64,000 nt of DNA from Fimbriimonadaceae bacterium (GTDB lineage Bacteria > Armatimonadota > Fimbriimonadia > Fimbriimonadales > Fimbriimonadaceae), in contig JABAQM010000001.1 of NCBI GenBank assembly GCA_019187105.1, positions 1,550,001-1,614,000 on the forward strand, in the 5' to 3' direction. Below are positions 52,323 through 61,265 of this stretch, one piece after another (within the stretch, counting starts at the first letter, position 1; each line of letters opens with the position of its first letter). The position numbers and the translations under genes were made by a program. Below the pieces are notes generated by a model that saw only the letters and a list, made by a program, of their open reading frames with translations, was not told the DNA's origin and did no database searches.

Positions 52323-53639
52323 CTAGGGCTTCAGCGAAGGAGGCGCCGGATCGCGAACGAACGCGGTGAATTGAAACGCCGTGTCGGTCAGCGCGAAGTT
52401 CCCAGCACTGAAACGGTGGATACGCACGCGGAAGGCGTTTCCGCTGTCGGTCACCGAAACCGTGTTCGGCGTCGAGACGGCGACCGGCGTTACCGAGACG
52501 GACCACGTGGCTTCGGTAAAAGAGTTGTTGTTAACCGTTACGTCGTAAGTGCCAGCCGAGATGTACGCGACGGTGAAGTTGCCGCTGCCACCGCGAATCG
52601 TGCCGGTGGATCCCACGCTTCCGTAGGCGACGGGAATCGCTGCGCGGTAGCTTCCACCCACGTACTCTCGGAAGAGGTAGCCGTTTGTGGCGATCGCGCA
52701 GCCCGGCATGCCGATAAAGGTCGTCGTGCTCTCGCTCAGATTGACGAACTCGGCTGCGCGTGCGTTGGCTCCGGTCACGGAGAACGACCCGGCAACCCCG
52801 TCTTCCGCTAGTGATAGGAAGCGACCTCCAATGGCGGTCCCTATAGAACTCGAGGCTTCGCCATAGACGGCGGCGCCGCTACCCGACGCCGTACCAAAGT
52901 ACCCACCAAAGCTCGATCCAGAGGTGGCGCTGGCGGACCCCACTACTGCCCGGCCGGTTGTGGAAAGGGTTTCAAAAAAACCGGCAACAGAATTGCCCGT
53001 CGCTGCGGTATTTCGAATTCGTGCCGCAAATGCGGTGGCGCTGTTCGCGCTGGCATCCAACGCGACGCTGGCGCCCGTGGTACTCGTTGCATTGAGGTCG
53101 AGCAGGGTAGTTGCTCCGCCGCTGGTGTTCAGGGTGAGACCCGTCGCGGCGGTTGTGGAGGCGGTCATCGGCAGATCGAGCCCGCCTGCGGTCGGAAATC
53201 CCCACGTCACGTTCACGAGATCGTCCGTCATGAGCGCCTGGGTTTTCTCGGTTGCGCCAGAAATACTGAGCATGCCCGGCACCACGCCGCGACTTGCGAT
53301 GTTGAAAATCGTGCCCGCCAGATTGAGACCGGCCCCAGCCGAGTAAACCGTGTCGTTATCGATTCCGTCGAGAAACCCTGCCGGAACATTCACCAAGTTG
53401 TTCCAGTTGATGCCGGTCAGGGAGCCGCCATTGCCTTGGAACGCTCCGGCCTTGACCGTGCCGCTGATATTGGCGTTGCCCGTCTGCTGAACGCCCGGCG
53501 TGACATCCTGCAATCGTACGACGAACTCCTTCACATTCTGGGCCTGAAGACTGCGGGGCCAAAGGGCGGCAGCGGCAGTAACGAAGCCGATACCCGCGGC
53601 GATTCCCATGTGGACAAAGTGCTTGGCATTTCCTTTCAC
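52323..53639 (-). CDS. Secreted low-complexity/beta-solenoid-like protein
   Basis: A 438-residue secreted protein (signal peptide MGIAAGIGFVTAAAALWPRSLQAQ). The N-terminal part has FQGNGGSLTGINWNNLVNVP, a phrase common in phage-tail-like and hyalin-type surface proteins. A Ser/Thr/Ala/Gly-rich middle has many short periodic units (TASTTAATGLTLNTSGGA, ASGSGAAVYGEASSSIGTAIGG), compatible with a beta-solenoid. The C-terminal 100 residues look like a folded beta domain (GGSGNFTVAYISAGTYDVTVN). GTG start at 53639 follows a TACCAT box by 6 nt. Function unknown; a surface fibre is possible. Confidence 0.7.
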   Translation of the reverse strand: MKGNAKHFVHMGIAAGIGFVTAAAALWPRSLQAQNVKEFVVRLQDVTPGVQQTGNANISGTVKAGAFQGNGGSLTGINWNNLVNVPAGFLDGIDNDTVYSAGAGLNLAGTIFNIASRGVVPGMLSISGATEKTQALMTDDLVNVTWGFPTAGGLDLPMTASTTAATGLTLNTSGGATTLLDLNATSTTGASVALDASANSATAFAARIRNTAATGNSVAGFFETLSTTGRAVVGSASATSGSSFGGYFGTASGSGAAVYGEASSSIGTAIGGRFLSLAEDGVAGSFSVTGANARAAEFVNLSESTTTFIGMPGCAIATNGYLFREYVGGSYRAAIPVAYGSVGSTGTIRGGSGNFTVAYISAGTYDVTVNNNSFTEATWSVSVTPVAVSTPNTVSVTDSGNAFRVRIHRFSAGNFALTDTAFQFTAFVRDPAPPSLKP

Positions 53640-53645
53640 TGCTCC

Positions 53646-53651
53646 ATGGTA
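53646..53651 (-). promoter_or_regulatory. -10 box (TACCAT), leaderless type
   Basis: TACCAT on the minus strand ends 6 nt before the GTG at 53639. Confidence 0.4.
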
Positions 53652-53749
53652 CGGCACGGTTTGACTTGCTGCGCCGTATTTTGCGCACCATGCCTGGTAT
53701 TGGATCCTGCCGAACCCGTTGTATCCTAAACCCTGGAAGGAGATATTCG

Positions 53750-55669
53750 ATGCTGACCGCTGCGCTTTGCTTTGTTTCCGGCGCTTTCGCCACCGTTGCC
53801 GAGGTCACCCCGGCTCAAGCCGAGATTCCAGGCATGACCACCTACCGAACTGTTACAATGGCCAACGGTCAGGTGGAAACCCCCGCTGACGAGCCGCCAC
53901 AGATGCCGGGATGGCCGAGGACCACGGGAAGCCATGTGAACTTCGCACCCGCCAGGGGCGTCGTGTTCGCCGACTTGGACGGGGACGGCAAGAAGGAGAT
54001 CCTGGCTCCGAGCACGGAGGGCAAACTCTTTGCCTGGAAGCTCGATGGCAGCCTCGCCGCCGGTTTCCCCGTCAGCACGATCGGGTTCCCGCAGTATCCG
54101 CCGAGTGTTGGCGATCTCGACGGAGACGGAAACGTGGAGATCGTTCAGACCACCCGTGGCTTTACAAACGGCGGGCGGCTCTACGTGTTCAACAAGAATG
54201 GCCAGGTCCTTTCGGGATGGCCGAAGTCGATTGGCAACAACAACGTCGAGTATTCCGCCACCCTTGCCGACCTCGACCGCGATAACCACCTCGAGATCAT
54301 CGTCGGCGAGAGAGCCTATCCGATAGGCAGGCTCCATGTGTTTGAGAAGGACGGGAGCGAGTGGGGTGGCAACTGGCCGGTTACGATCGACCACGTTCCG
54401 ACAATGACGGCCTCGGTCGGGGACGTGGATCGTGATGGCGAGCTCGAGATCTTCTATCCCTCGTACAACTCGATGTATCTGATCCGGAGAGACGGCAGCC
54501 TCATGCCCGGGTGGCCCAAGGCGATTCCAAACGCCAACTTCAGCTACCAGTCAGCGGCGCTCGCCGACCTGGATGGCGATCTTGACTTAGAGATCGTGGT
54601 GGGTTGCCATGGCTCCAAACCCGGTATCCACGCGTTCCGCTATGACGGCACGACGATGCCGGGTTGGCCCAAGAGCTTCCAAACCTGGACTTACTGCCCT
54701 CCGACGGTTACCGACCTCGAGGGAAATGGCGTGCTCGACATCATCTCGGGTCAAGCCGGCTCGTTTTCGCCGCCGTCGAACATGTTCTGGGTATGGAACC
54801 CCCAGGGCCAAGTTCGCTCGGGATTCCCCCTGGTGAGTGACCATGGCGGCGGCAGTGAGGGTCCGCTGACGACAGCCGATGTGGACGGTGACGGCATCCA
54901 CGAGATCTTTGCCGACCACAACATGATGGTCAGCGACCAAGGGTTCTTCTATGGCATCGACGCGAATGGGCAGGCGCTTCCCGGTTTTCCGACTCGCACC
55001 GATGGCTTCACTTATCTGAACGGCGGAACAATTGGCGATGTGGATGGCGATGGCGACTACGAACTAGGCGTTATTGCCTCGCGTGTGGATCTCCAAACGA
55101 TAACGATCTACCTGTACACACTGCCCAGCAAGTACCGCGCCACCGGTCGCGAGTGGCCAACCTACCACGCCAGGAATACCCGTGGCGGCCAGTACTTTAT
55201 AGCCGAGCAGGCTGTCGCCCCAACGAATTTCCAGATCGTACGTGGCGTGCTCGTGTTTGGTGACCTCAATAGCCTGATCGCCGACGACAACAACTCGCTG
55301 GTGGTCCGCAACGGGATTGTTTTCCAGAACGATTACCCGGTCAACATTGAATTTACATCACAGTCGCCCAGCTCCAATCCCACGACCCTGGATTTCGACA
55401 TCCGTTTCCTGGCCAGTTCGCCCGGCGTTCGCTACGTCGTCGATCTCTTTGACTACGATGCCGGAGCATGGGACACCTCCGATGCGATTACGGGCTTGGC
55501 GCCGACTTCCGAGGACCACCTTTCGATCAACAGCACCAACCCAGGTCGGTATGTCGAGGCCGGAACTAACCGCGTCAGGGCCCGCATCCGGGCAAAGTGG
55601 AACGCCATCGCGCTTTCGGGAAGCTTCGCGATCCACACCGACCTTGTTCGCTGGAGGATGCGCAACTAG
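53750..55669 (+). CDS. Secreted VCBS/FG-GAP beta-propeller protein
   Basis: A 639-residue secreted protein (signal peptide MLTAALCFVSGAFATVAEVTPAQA). At least seven VCBS/FG-GAP blades with Asp-rich calcium loops: DLDGDGKKEIL, DLDGDGNVEIV, DLDRDNHLEII, DVDRDGELEIF, DLDGDLDLEIV, DVDGDGIHEIF and DVDGDGDYELG. Each is followed by a repeated phrase such as MPGWPK or LSGWPKS. A C-terminal beta-sandwich (about residues 510-639) follows. GGAAGGAG precedes the ATG. It is divergent from the solenoid-like gene. Role unknown, likely cell-surface or extracellular binding. Confidence 0.9.
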   Translation: MLTAALCFVSGAFATVAEVTPAQAEIPGMTTYRTVTMANGQVETPADEPPQMPGWPRTTGSHVNFAPARGVVFADLDGDGKKEILAPSTEGKLFAWKLDGSLAAGFPVSTIGFPQYPPSVGDLDGDGNVEIVQTTRGFTNGGRLYVFNKNGQVLSGWPKSIGNNNVEYSATLADLDRDNHLEIIVGERAYPIGRLHVFEKDGSEWGGNWPVTIDHVPTMTASVGDVDRDGELEIFYPSYNSMYLIRRDGSLMPGWPKAIPNANFSYQSAALADLDGDLDLEIVVGCHGSKPGIHAFRYDGTTMPGWPKSFQTWTYCPPTVTDLEGNGVLDIISGQAGSFSPPSNMFWVWNPQGQVRSGFPLVSDHGGGSEGPLTTADVDGDGIHEIFADHNMMVSDQGFFYGIDANGQALPGFPTRTDGFTYLNGGTIGDVDGDGDYELGVIASRVDLQTITIYLYTLPSKYRATGREWPTYHARNTRGGQYFIAEQAVAPTNFQIVRGVLVFGDLNSLIADDNNSLVVRNGIVFQNDYPVNIEFTSQSPSSNPTTLDFDIRFLASSPGVRYVVDLFDYDAGAWDTSDAITGLAPTSEDHLSINSTNPGRYVEAGTNRVRARIRAKWNAIALSGSFAIHTDLVRWRMRN

Positions 55670-55711
55670 CTCGATGAAGCAACCATAGAGGAACTTTCTG
55701 GTCGCTCGCGA

Positions 55712-55717
55712 TAGAAT
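55712..55717 (+). promoter_or_regulatory. -10 box (TAGAAT), leaderless type, M28 peptidase
   Basis: TAGAAT ends 7 nt before the ATG at 55725. No -35 box or Shine-Dalgarno site is visible. Confidence 0.4.
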
Positions 55718-55724
55718 GCTTACT

Positions 55725-57218
55725 ATGCGAGCCATTCGTTGGTCCCTTTTTGTTGCCTCCTGCCTGGTTGCGGGTTCGGCTCTTGCCCAGTATCCGGGTG
55801 CGGCGCCGGTTCCCGAGAACATGCGAAAGGGCTGGGACTCGATTGCCCTCGACGATCTGAAGAGTTACCTCGGCTTTCTTGCCGGACCCGAAACGAAGGG
55901 CCGCGGCACAGGACAGCCCGGCTACCAGAAAGCGGCAGAGTATGTCGCCGACAAGTTCAAGTCGTTCGGGCTCAAGCCGATCGGCGATGATGGCACGTAC
56001 TTCCAAAACATCGTGTTCGATCGCTACCGCACGAATCCCATGAAGAGCTCGCTTCAAGTGGGTACCGACATCCGAATCATTGGATTCAATACCATGCGTC
56101 TGGATACGGTAACCGCCGACACGAAACTTGAGGGACCGATTGTTTTCGTGCGGGCAAAGGGGGCAAAGGCTCAACTCGCCGACCCCGACAAGCTGAAGGA
56201 CGCGATTGTGGTTCTTTCGGCCGACGCCATGAGCACCGAACTCCGTCGCCAGATTTTCTTTGCGGGAGCAAAGGCGGTGCTGACGGTTCAGCCCAAGGTG
56301 GCTGAAGGCACCTGGTCAGTCCGTCGGCGAGGACGCACGGGGCAAGGACCGGGACGCGCGAGCAGCAGCATCAGGGGCGTTCTGTCCCAAGATACGGCGA
56401 ATCGATTGGCGAGCGCCGTTGGCAGTGACGCCGCCGCCGTCAACCTGGCCTCGATGGCGGCCGATACGGCTGACATTTCCGCCACGTCGAAGGTGGCAAC
56501 CATTGAGGCCGTCGTCGAAAAGGAAGAGGTGAAAGTCCCCAACGTGGTCGGACTGCTTGAGGGCTCCGATCCCGAGCTCAAATCGGAGATCGTCGCCCTT
56601 GGCGGACACCTCGACCACCTAGGCGAATCCAATGGACAGGTGTTCCCCGGTGCAGACGACGATGGCTCCGGCATCACGGCTCTTCTTGCCATCGCCAAGG
56701 CGTTCCACGCGAACCCGATCAAGCCAAAACGCAGCATCCTGTTCATGGGCTTCTGCGGTGAAGAAATGGGTCTTATAGGCAGCGGACACTACACGCAGAA
56801 TCCGATCCTTCCCTTGGACAAAACGATCTGCCTGCTGCAGATGGATATGGTTGGACGGAATGAGGAGCACCAGGGCGAAAAGGCAGCCGACAATGTAGAT
56901 ACGATCCATTTGGTTGGCAGCAAGAGAATCTCCATGGAACTTCACGAAGCGATCTTGGAAGCCAACAAGCATGTCAACTTCAAGTTCGAGGACGACGAAG
57001 AGGACGTTTACACCCGCAGCGACCACTACATGTTCGCGCAAAAGGGCGTGCCGATCGCGTTCATCTTCAGCGGCTTCCACCCGGACTATCATCAGCCGAC
57101 GGATACAATTGAGAAGATCAACTTCGACAAGATCCGAAGCGCGGCGCGGTTGTTTTTTGTGACGGCTTTCCAAGCGGCCAACCGGGCCGAAGCCTTCAAA
57201 AAGGAGATCAAGGGGTAA
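55725..57218 (+). CDS. M28-family aminopeptidase
   Basis: A 497-residue exported zinc peptidase (leader MRAIRWSLFVASCLVAGSALA). Zinc ligands and catalytic residues: His in GGHLDHLGES, Asp in GADDDGSG, Glu pair in CGEEMGLIG, Asp in LLQMDMVGR, His in FHPDYHQPTDT. A PA-domain-like insert lies between residues ~120 and 260 (IVFVRAKGAKAQ, KAVLTVQP). The start ATG at 55725 fits both the leader and the TAGAAT box; ATG 55716 is an alternative. It is followed closely by the lipoprotein gene. Confidence 0.93.
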   Translation: MRAIRWSLFVASCLVAGSALAQYPGAAPVPENMRKGWDSIALDDLKSYLGFLAGPETKGRGTGQPGYQKAAEYVADKFKSFGLKPIGDDGTYFQNIVFDRYRTNPMKSSLQVGTDIRIIGFNTMRLDTVTADTKLEGPIVFVRAKGAKAQLADPDKLKDAIVVLSADAMSTELRRQIFFAGAKAVLTVQPKVAEGTWSVRRRGRTGQGPGRASSSIRGVLSQDTANRLASAVGSDAAAVNLASMAADTADISATSKVATIEAVVEKEEVKVPNVVGLLEGSDPELKSEIVALGGHLDHLGESNGQVFPGADDDGSGITALLAIAKAFHANPIKPKRSILFMGFCGEEMGLIGSGHYTQNPILPLDKTICLLQMDMVGRNEEHQGEKAADNVDTIHLVGSKRISMELHEAILEANKHVNFKFEDDEEDVYTRSDHYMFAQKGVPIAFIFSGFHPDYHQPTDTIEKINFDKIRSAARLFFVTAFQAANRAEAFKKEIKG

Positions 57219-57219
57219 A

Positions 57220-57585
57220 GTGGCAACTATGTCGAAGGGTTGGATGCGCGCTTTGTTGGCAGTTGCGACTGCCGTGATACTCGTGGGATGTTCGCAGAAT
57301 GGCGGTTCCAGCGAGAAGCCCAATGAGGCAATGGACCCGCCCGTCGATCAAGTTCCGGGCTCGACGAACACCGGTGGCGGCGACTCCGATCCAGTCGGAA
57401 GCACCCAAGGCGGTGTAGGCACGGTGACTGCGGGCGCCACCGCTGGCGGAATGACGCCTATGACGGGAACCGACAGCGTCGGCGGAGGCGGCTACGGTGT
57501 CGGATCGGCGGCCAAGGATCAGGCTCGAGAAGCCGCCAGCCAGGCCGGAGCAGGAAGCATGGGCCAGGCAGACAGCGACCAGTAA
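57220..57585 (+). CDS. Small Gly/Thr-rich lipoprotein
   Basis: A 121-residue protein with a lipoprotein signal (ALLAVATAVILVGC, lipobox LVGC). The mature part is disordered, Gly/Thr/Asp-rich and ends in an Ala-rich helix (AAKDQAREAASQAGAG). GTG start at 57220 follows AAGGGG by 4 nt; ATG 57229 is an alternative. It starts one base after the M28 peptidase stop, so it is co-transcribed. Function unknown. Confidence 0.75.
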   Translation: MATMSKGWMRALLAVATAVILVGCSQNGGSSEKPNEAMDPPVDQVPGSTNTGGGDSDPVGSTQGGVGTVTAGATAGGMTPMTGTDSVGGGGYGVGSAAKDQAREAASQAGAGSMGQADSDQ

Positions 57586-57617
57586 TCGGTTAACGGCTCC
57601 AAACGTCCTAACACTAC

Positions 57618-58010
57618 ATGAGCCTGCTTCCGTTACTCGTCGTGCTCACCATCGATCGATCCGCGACCATTACGAGCGAACGGGCGTTCTCGTGGGTGGA
57701 GGACGGTAAGTCCAAGCTTGTCAAGCAGGTGAGCCTGAAGGCTATGGAATTCGAGTGGCCACGGCAAGTGAACGGGGTCTACGTCGCTCGGGCCAAGTTC
57801 AGCTTCGACCAGCGCGAGAACTTCATTGCCCTGAAATCGCACCCGGTGGACGTGGTCGTTGTTCTGACCGAAGGAAAGAAGAAATCGACCCTAACCGGCG
57901 CCCGCATCAAGCAGGTGCTCGGCATCATGCCGAGTCATCGCATCGATGCCAAGCAGCACGGGCCAACCTTGGATGTGACGATCGAAGCGAAGCGGCTGAA
58001 CGGAAGCTAG
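57618..58010 (+). CDS. Hypothetical exported protein
   Basis: A 130-residue protein with a short hydrophobic N-terminus (LLPLLVVLTI) and a beta-rich body (RAFSWVEDGKSKLVKQVSLKA, VYVARAKFSFDQRENFIALKS, DVVVVLTEGKKKSTLTGARIKQVLG). No recognised family. It ends 4 bp into the convergent lexA gene end. Expression site unclear: the hydrophobic stretch may be too short for cleavage. Confidence 0.6.
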   Translation: MSLLPLLVVLTIDRSATITSERAFSWVEDGKSKLVKQVSLKAMEFEWPRQVNGVYVARAKFSFDQRENFIALKSHPVDVVVVLTEGKKKSTLTGARIKQVLGIMPSHRIDAKQHGPTLDVTIEAKRLNGS

Positions 58011-58636
58011 AATGCCATCCCCTCGTAATCGCGTATCAGACCGACAACTCGGCCGACGACGCGAGCGTCTTCCTGTTGCACCATGATAGGCTCGTACGCC
58101 GGGTTGGCCGGCATGAGGCGAACACCGGACTTATCGAAGTGGATTCGCTTGACGGTGGCCTCTTCGCCGAGCAGCACGGCAACGAGGTCCCCATGATTGG
58201 CGGTCTGCTGGGGCTTGATGACGACAAGGTCGCGAGGCATGATGCCTTCGCCCGACATGGAGTCGCCTCTGACCCGTAGCAGGAACGCCCCCTCGATGTT
58301 GCGCACCATTTCACTCGGCACCGGAATGAGGTCCTCAACGGACTCTTGGGCGAGGATCGGTGCGCCCGCGGCGATCTGTCCCAGCAACGGAAGCATCGAC
58401 ACGCGACTGGTGGACTGATATTGCGGATGAGTGATACGTATGGAGCGTGGCGTATTGGCTCGAGAGATGTAGCCCTTCTTTTCAAGAGCGTCCAAATGGA
58501 CCGTCACGCCGCGCAGCGAGCCGATGTGGAAGTGCTGTCCGATCTCGCGAATGGACGGTGGATAGCCCTCTTTTTGGATGTAATCCAGCAGGAACTGCAG
58601 AATAAGCTCTTGTTTTCTTGTCAAACCTCGGGCCAT
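58007..58636 (-). CDS. lexA: SOS repressor LexA
   Basis: A 209-residue repressor/autoprotease of the SOS response. The N-terminal winged helix is MARGLTRKQELILQFLLDYIQKEG, with PSIREIGQHFHIGSLRGVTVHLDALEKKGYI. The cleavage site is Ala-Gly in GQIAAGAP, the nucleophile is Ser in LRVRGDSMSGEGI, and the Lys is in EEATVKRI. Length is typical. It is driven by a near-consensus promoter at 58660-58688 that contains the GTAGACAAAT 10-mer also found at ruvA. Confidence 0.97.
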   Translation of the reverse strand: MARGLTRKQELILQFLLDYIQKEGYPPSIREIGQHFHIGSLRGVTVHLDALEKKGYISRANTPRSIRITHPQYQSTSRVSMLPLLGQIAAGAPILAQESVEDLIPVPSEMVRNIEGAFLLRVRGDSMSGEGIMPRDLVVIKPQQTANHGDLVAVLLGEEATVKRIHFDKSGVRLMPANPAYEPIMVQQEDARVVGRVVGLIRDYEGMAF

Positions 58637-58659
58637 ATGTCTTCCCCTCCGTAGTGTTC

Positions 58660-58688
58660 AGTATACGCGCTATTTGTCTACCTGTCAA
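58660..58688 (-). promoter_or_regulatory. lexA promoter
   Basis: Minus strand: TTGACA (plus 58683-58688), 17-nt spacer, TATACT (plus 58660-58665). The spacer holds GTAGACAAAT. Confidence 0.85.
58672..58681 (-). promoter_or_regulatory. Candidate LexA-related motif in lexA promoter
   Basis: GTAGACAAAT between -35 and -10, identical to 3395-3404 at ruvA. It would allow autorepression if it is an operator. No palindrome of the Bacillus type (CGAAC-N4-GTTCG) is present. Confidence 0.35.
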
Positions 58689-58756
58689 GCAGACGGGCGA
58701 ACCGCTCGGAACGTGTCATACTTTTGGTTTGCCGTAACTGCGGTTGGAGCTTTCTT

Positions 58757-60526
58757 TTGTCGATTACCAAGACGCGCACCTTTATCGAGAAGTCCGGCTG
58801 CGGCTGGATAACCGGCGGAGCAATCATCCTCGTTCTCATCGGCGGCATGTTCTACCAGTGCAATAACTCGCAGCAGGGACAGAACCAACCTGGGGCCAAA
58901 CGAGAGGACAACACACCGGCAGTGGCCACCGTGGGTGGCCTCAACATCACGTCGGGCATGGTCCAGTCGGCATTTGACCAACGCCAGCAACAGATGAGGA
59001 CTGCCGCTCCGACGCCGGAGACGGAGCTCGCAGCCTATGGCCAGGCCATCTACTCATGGGTAGATCAGGGCCTTCGGCTGGAAGCGCTCCGTGCCAATGG
59101 ATTCAATCCGACGAACGAGGAAGTTCTAAAGCTCGCCGAGCCGTCGATTGATATGAACTTCTTCATGCTCAAGTTCCAGCTTGAACAGTCTGGTCAGCTC
59201 AAACCGAATTCCACCCAGGCGGAGTTCGACGAGCTCCTCAAGAAGAACACCGGCAAGGATCAAGCGACCCTGCGCAAGGAAGAACTCGCCCAGATCAAGG
59301 AAAATCTCGCCGATCCGAAAAGGAAAGGCACCGTGCTCGCAAGCGTCGCCAACGAGCTGCTGCGGGAAAAGCTTGCCACGAAGATCCAAGTCACCGACGA
59401 CGAAATCAAGAAGAGCTTCGATACCTACAAATTCAAGCGAATCCGGGTCGGGACCGGTCCGGATGCGCCAAAGAAACTCGAGGAAGCCCAAGCAGCCCTG
59501 AAGGGAGGCATGTCCTTTGAGGCAGCCATGGAGAAGTACTCCAACGAGTCGGCTCCGCCCGGCAAGAAGAAGGCTGAGTCGACCGCAGAGCTGCCTTACA
59601 CGAGCCTGATCTCAAGCGCATACTACGAGCCCCTGCTAAAGCTTGGCAAAGGCGGGGTGAGCGAGCCGATCGAAGAGCCCGGCGTCGGACCAACCCTCTA
59701 CAAGTTGATCGACATCACCTCGAAACCGCCCAAGGATTGGGAGAAGACCAAGGAAGACACGCGCAAACAGCTGGCCGCACAGAAGGCAAGCGCAGTGGCC
59801 GAAGCGGAAGTGGATAAGGCCCGGAAGAACGCGAAGATCGAGTGGTTCAGCCCCGGCTTCAAGGTCCTGTACGAATACACGAAGGTCATCAATGATCCGG
59901 AGCTGTCGAAACAGGCCAATGCGGACCCGAAGATCATGCGAGCGATCATCGATGAGGCCGCCAAGGTGCCTGGAGAGGACTCCATCGGAGTCCGGGTGGC
60001 CACACTCACGAAGTTCGGCGCCTTCAATCAAATTTGGCTGGCAACGAAGCCCGCGGACCGCGCCGCACTTGAGACGGAGAGGCTCGCCATCCTTGGCGAA
60101 ACGATCAACGTCATCGAAAGTCCCGATGTTCGACTGGACATGGCCGACATCCTGGTGAACAAGAAGGACGGTAAAGGCGCCATTCAGCAGTTGACATCCG
60201 CCGCCAACGGCAATATCACCACCGACGCGTTGGGTCAGTCGCGCTATTCGCGAATCTATTCCATCCTGGAAAAGGTTCGCCGCGACAAGCTCGCCACCGA
60301 CGAGGAAATCAAGGCGGTCGAGGATATCCAGAAGGCTTGGCAGCAGCGGTCTCTTGAGCAAGCCAAGTTCGAGGAAGAAGAGCGAAAGATGCGCGAGGAT
60401 GCCGCCAAGCGGGCCGAAGAAGAGCGCAAGAAAGAGATGGAGAAGAACAAGCCAGTTGAGCGCGGCAAAACGGAAGGCTCCAAAACCGAAACTCCCGCCA
60501 CAACCGGCGCCACTACCGGAAAGTAG
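58757..60526 (+). CDS. SurA/PpiC-like peptidyl-prolyl isomerase or chaperone
   Basis: A 589-residue membrane-anchored protein. The N-terminal helix (ITGGAIILVLIGGMFYQC) is followed by a SurA-N-like segment (VATVGGLNITSGMVQSAFDQR). The middle part resembles a PpiC-type parvulin domain (KRIRVGTGPDAPKKLEEAQAAL, GGMSFEAAMEKYSNESAPP, LLKLGKGGVSEPIEEPG). A long C-terminal region ends in a highly charged coiled coil (KFEEEERKMREDAAKRAEEE). It likely assists folding of exported proteins. TTG start at 58757 follows GGAG; an upstream TTG at 58724 would add CRNCG. It precedes rsmI by 19 bp. Confidence 0.85.
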   Translation: MSITKTRTFIEKSGCGWITGGAIILVLIGGMFYQCNNSQQGQNQPGAKREDNTPAVATVGGLNITSGMVQSAFDQRQQQMRTAAPTPETELAAYGQAIYSWVDQGLRLEALRANGFNPTNEEVLKLAEPSIDMNFFMLKFQLEQSGQLKPNSTQAEFDELLKKNTGKDQATLRKEELAQIKENLADPKRKGTVLASVANELLREKLATKIQVTDDEIKKSFDTYKFKRIRVGTGPDAPKKLEEAQAALKGGMSFEAAMEKYSNESAPPGKKKAESTAELPYTSLISSAYYEPLLKLGKGGVSEPIEEPGVGPTLYKLIDITSKPPKDWEKTKEDTRKQLAAQKASAVAEAEVDKARKNAKIEWFSPGFKVLYEYTKVINDPELSKQANADPKIMRAIIDEAAKVPGEDSIGVRVATLTKFGAFNQIWLATKPADRAALETERLAILGETINVIESPDVRLDMADILVNKKDGKGAIQQLTSAANGNITTDALGQSRYSRIYSILEKVRRDKLATDEEIKAVEDIQKAWQQRSLEQAKFEEEERKMREDAAKRAEEERKKEMEKNKPVERGKTEGSKTETPATTGATTGK

Positions 60527-60545
60527 CCCGGCTGCCGGTCTGGTC

Positions 60546-61265
60546 ATGGTAGCAACTCCTCTGGGAAACCTCGGGGACCTTTCCGCTCGGGCTGCGGAGG
60601 GTATGGCCGCCGCCGACTTCTGGATCGTCGAAGACAGTCGCATCAGCGCAAAGCTGGCCCAGCATCTCGGGATTCGCAAGCCGATGACCGTTCTCAACGA
60701 CCATTCGGGCTCATCCATTATCGAGAGGATCGCGGAGCGCATCAGTGCCGGGGAGTCGGCGGTCCTGATGACTGATGCCGGCACGCCAGGAATCAGCGAC
60801 CCGGGCGCCATGCTCGTCGACCGACTGTATGACCTGGCCGTGCCGATCGATAGCATCCCGGGACCGTCCGCGGTCGTGGTTGCGCTGTCGCTCAGCGGGT
60901 TCTTTGCCCAGCGCTTCGCGTTCCTGGGTTACCTGCCCCGCCGTACAGGCGACATCGTCAAGGAGGTTCAACCCTACGAGAGCTCCACGATGACATTGGT
61001 CCTTTTCGAATCGCCTTACCGCTTTCGAACCGTCCTTGAAGTGATTTATCAGGTTTTGGGTAAGCGACGGGTGGCGATTTGCCGAGAATTAACCAAGCGT
61101 CACCAGCAGATTTGGCGCGGGACGCTGGATAGTCTGCCCAGCGAGGCCCAAGTTCCGGCTAAGGGAGAGTTCACCATCGTAATCGAAGGCATGCGAAAGT
61201 CAGGGGTACAATCGTCGAACCCGATACGGCGGAAAGGTTCGCACGGAGGCGACGGAAACGCATGA
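60546..61265 (+). CDS. rsmI: 16S rRNA (cytidine(1402)-2'-O)-methyltransferase
   Basis: A 239-residue SAM-dependent tetrapyrrole-methylase-fold enzyme that methylates C1402 of 16S rRNA. Family blocks: VATPLGNLGDLSARA, FWIVEDSRISAKL, NDHSGSSIIERI, LMTDAGTPGISDPGAMLVD, IDSIPGPSAVVVALSLSG and FLGYLPRRTGD, then LVLFESPYRF and ICRELTKRHQQIWRG. The N-terminus is short compared with relatives, which start a few residues earlier; a non-ATG start near 60540 is possible. It overlaps the export gene by 4 bp. Confidence 0.95.
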   Translation: MVATPLGNLGDLSARAAEGMAAADFWIVEDSRISAKLAQHLGIRKPMTVLNDHSGSSIIERIAERISAGESAVLMTDAGTPGISDPGAMLVDRLYDLAVPIDSIPGPSAVVVALSLSGFFAQRFAFLGYLPRRTGDIVKEVQPYESSTMTLVLFESPYRFRTVLEVIYQVLGKRRVAICRELTKRHQQIWRGTLDSLPSEAQVPAKGEFTIVIEGMRKSGVQSSNPIRRKGSHGGDGNA

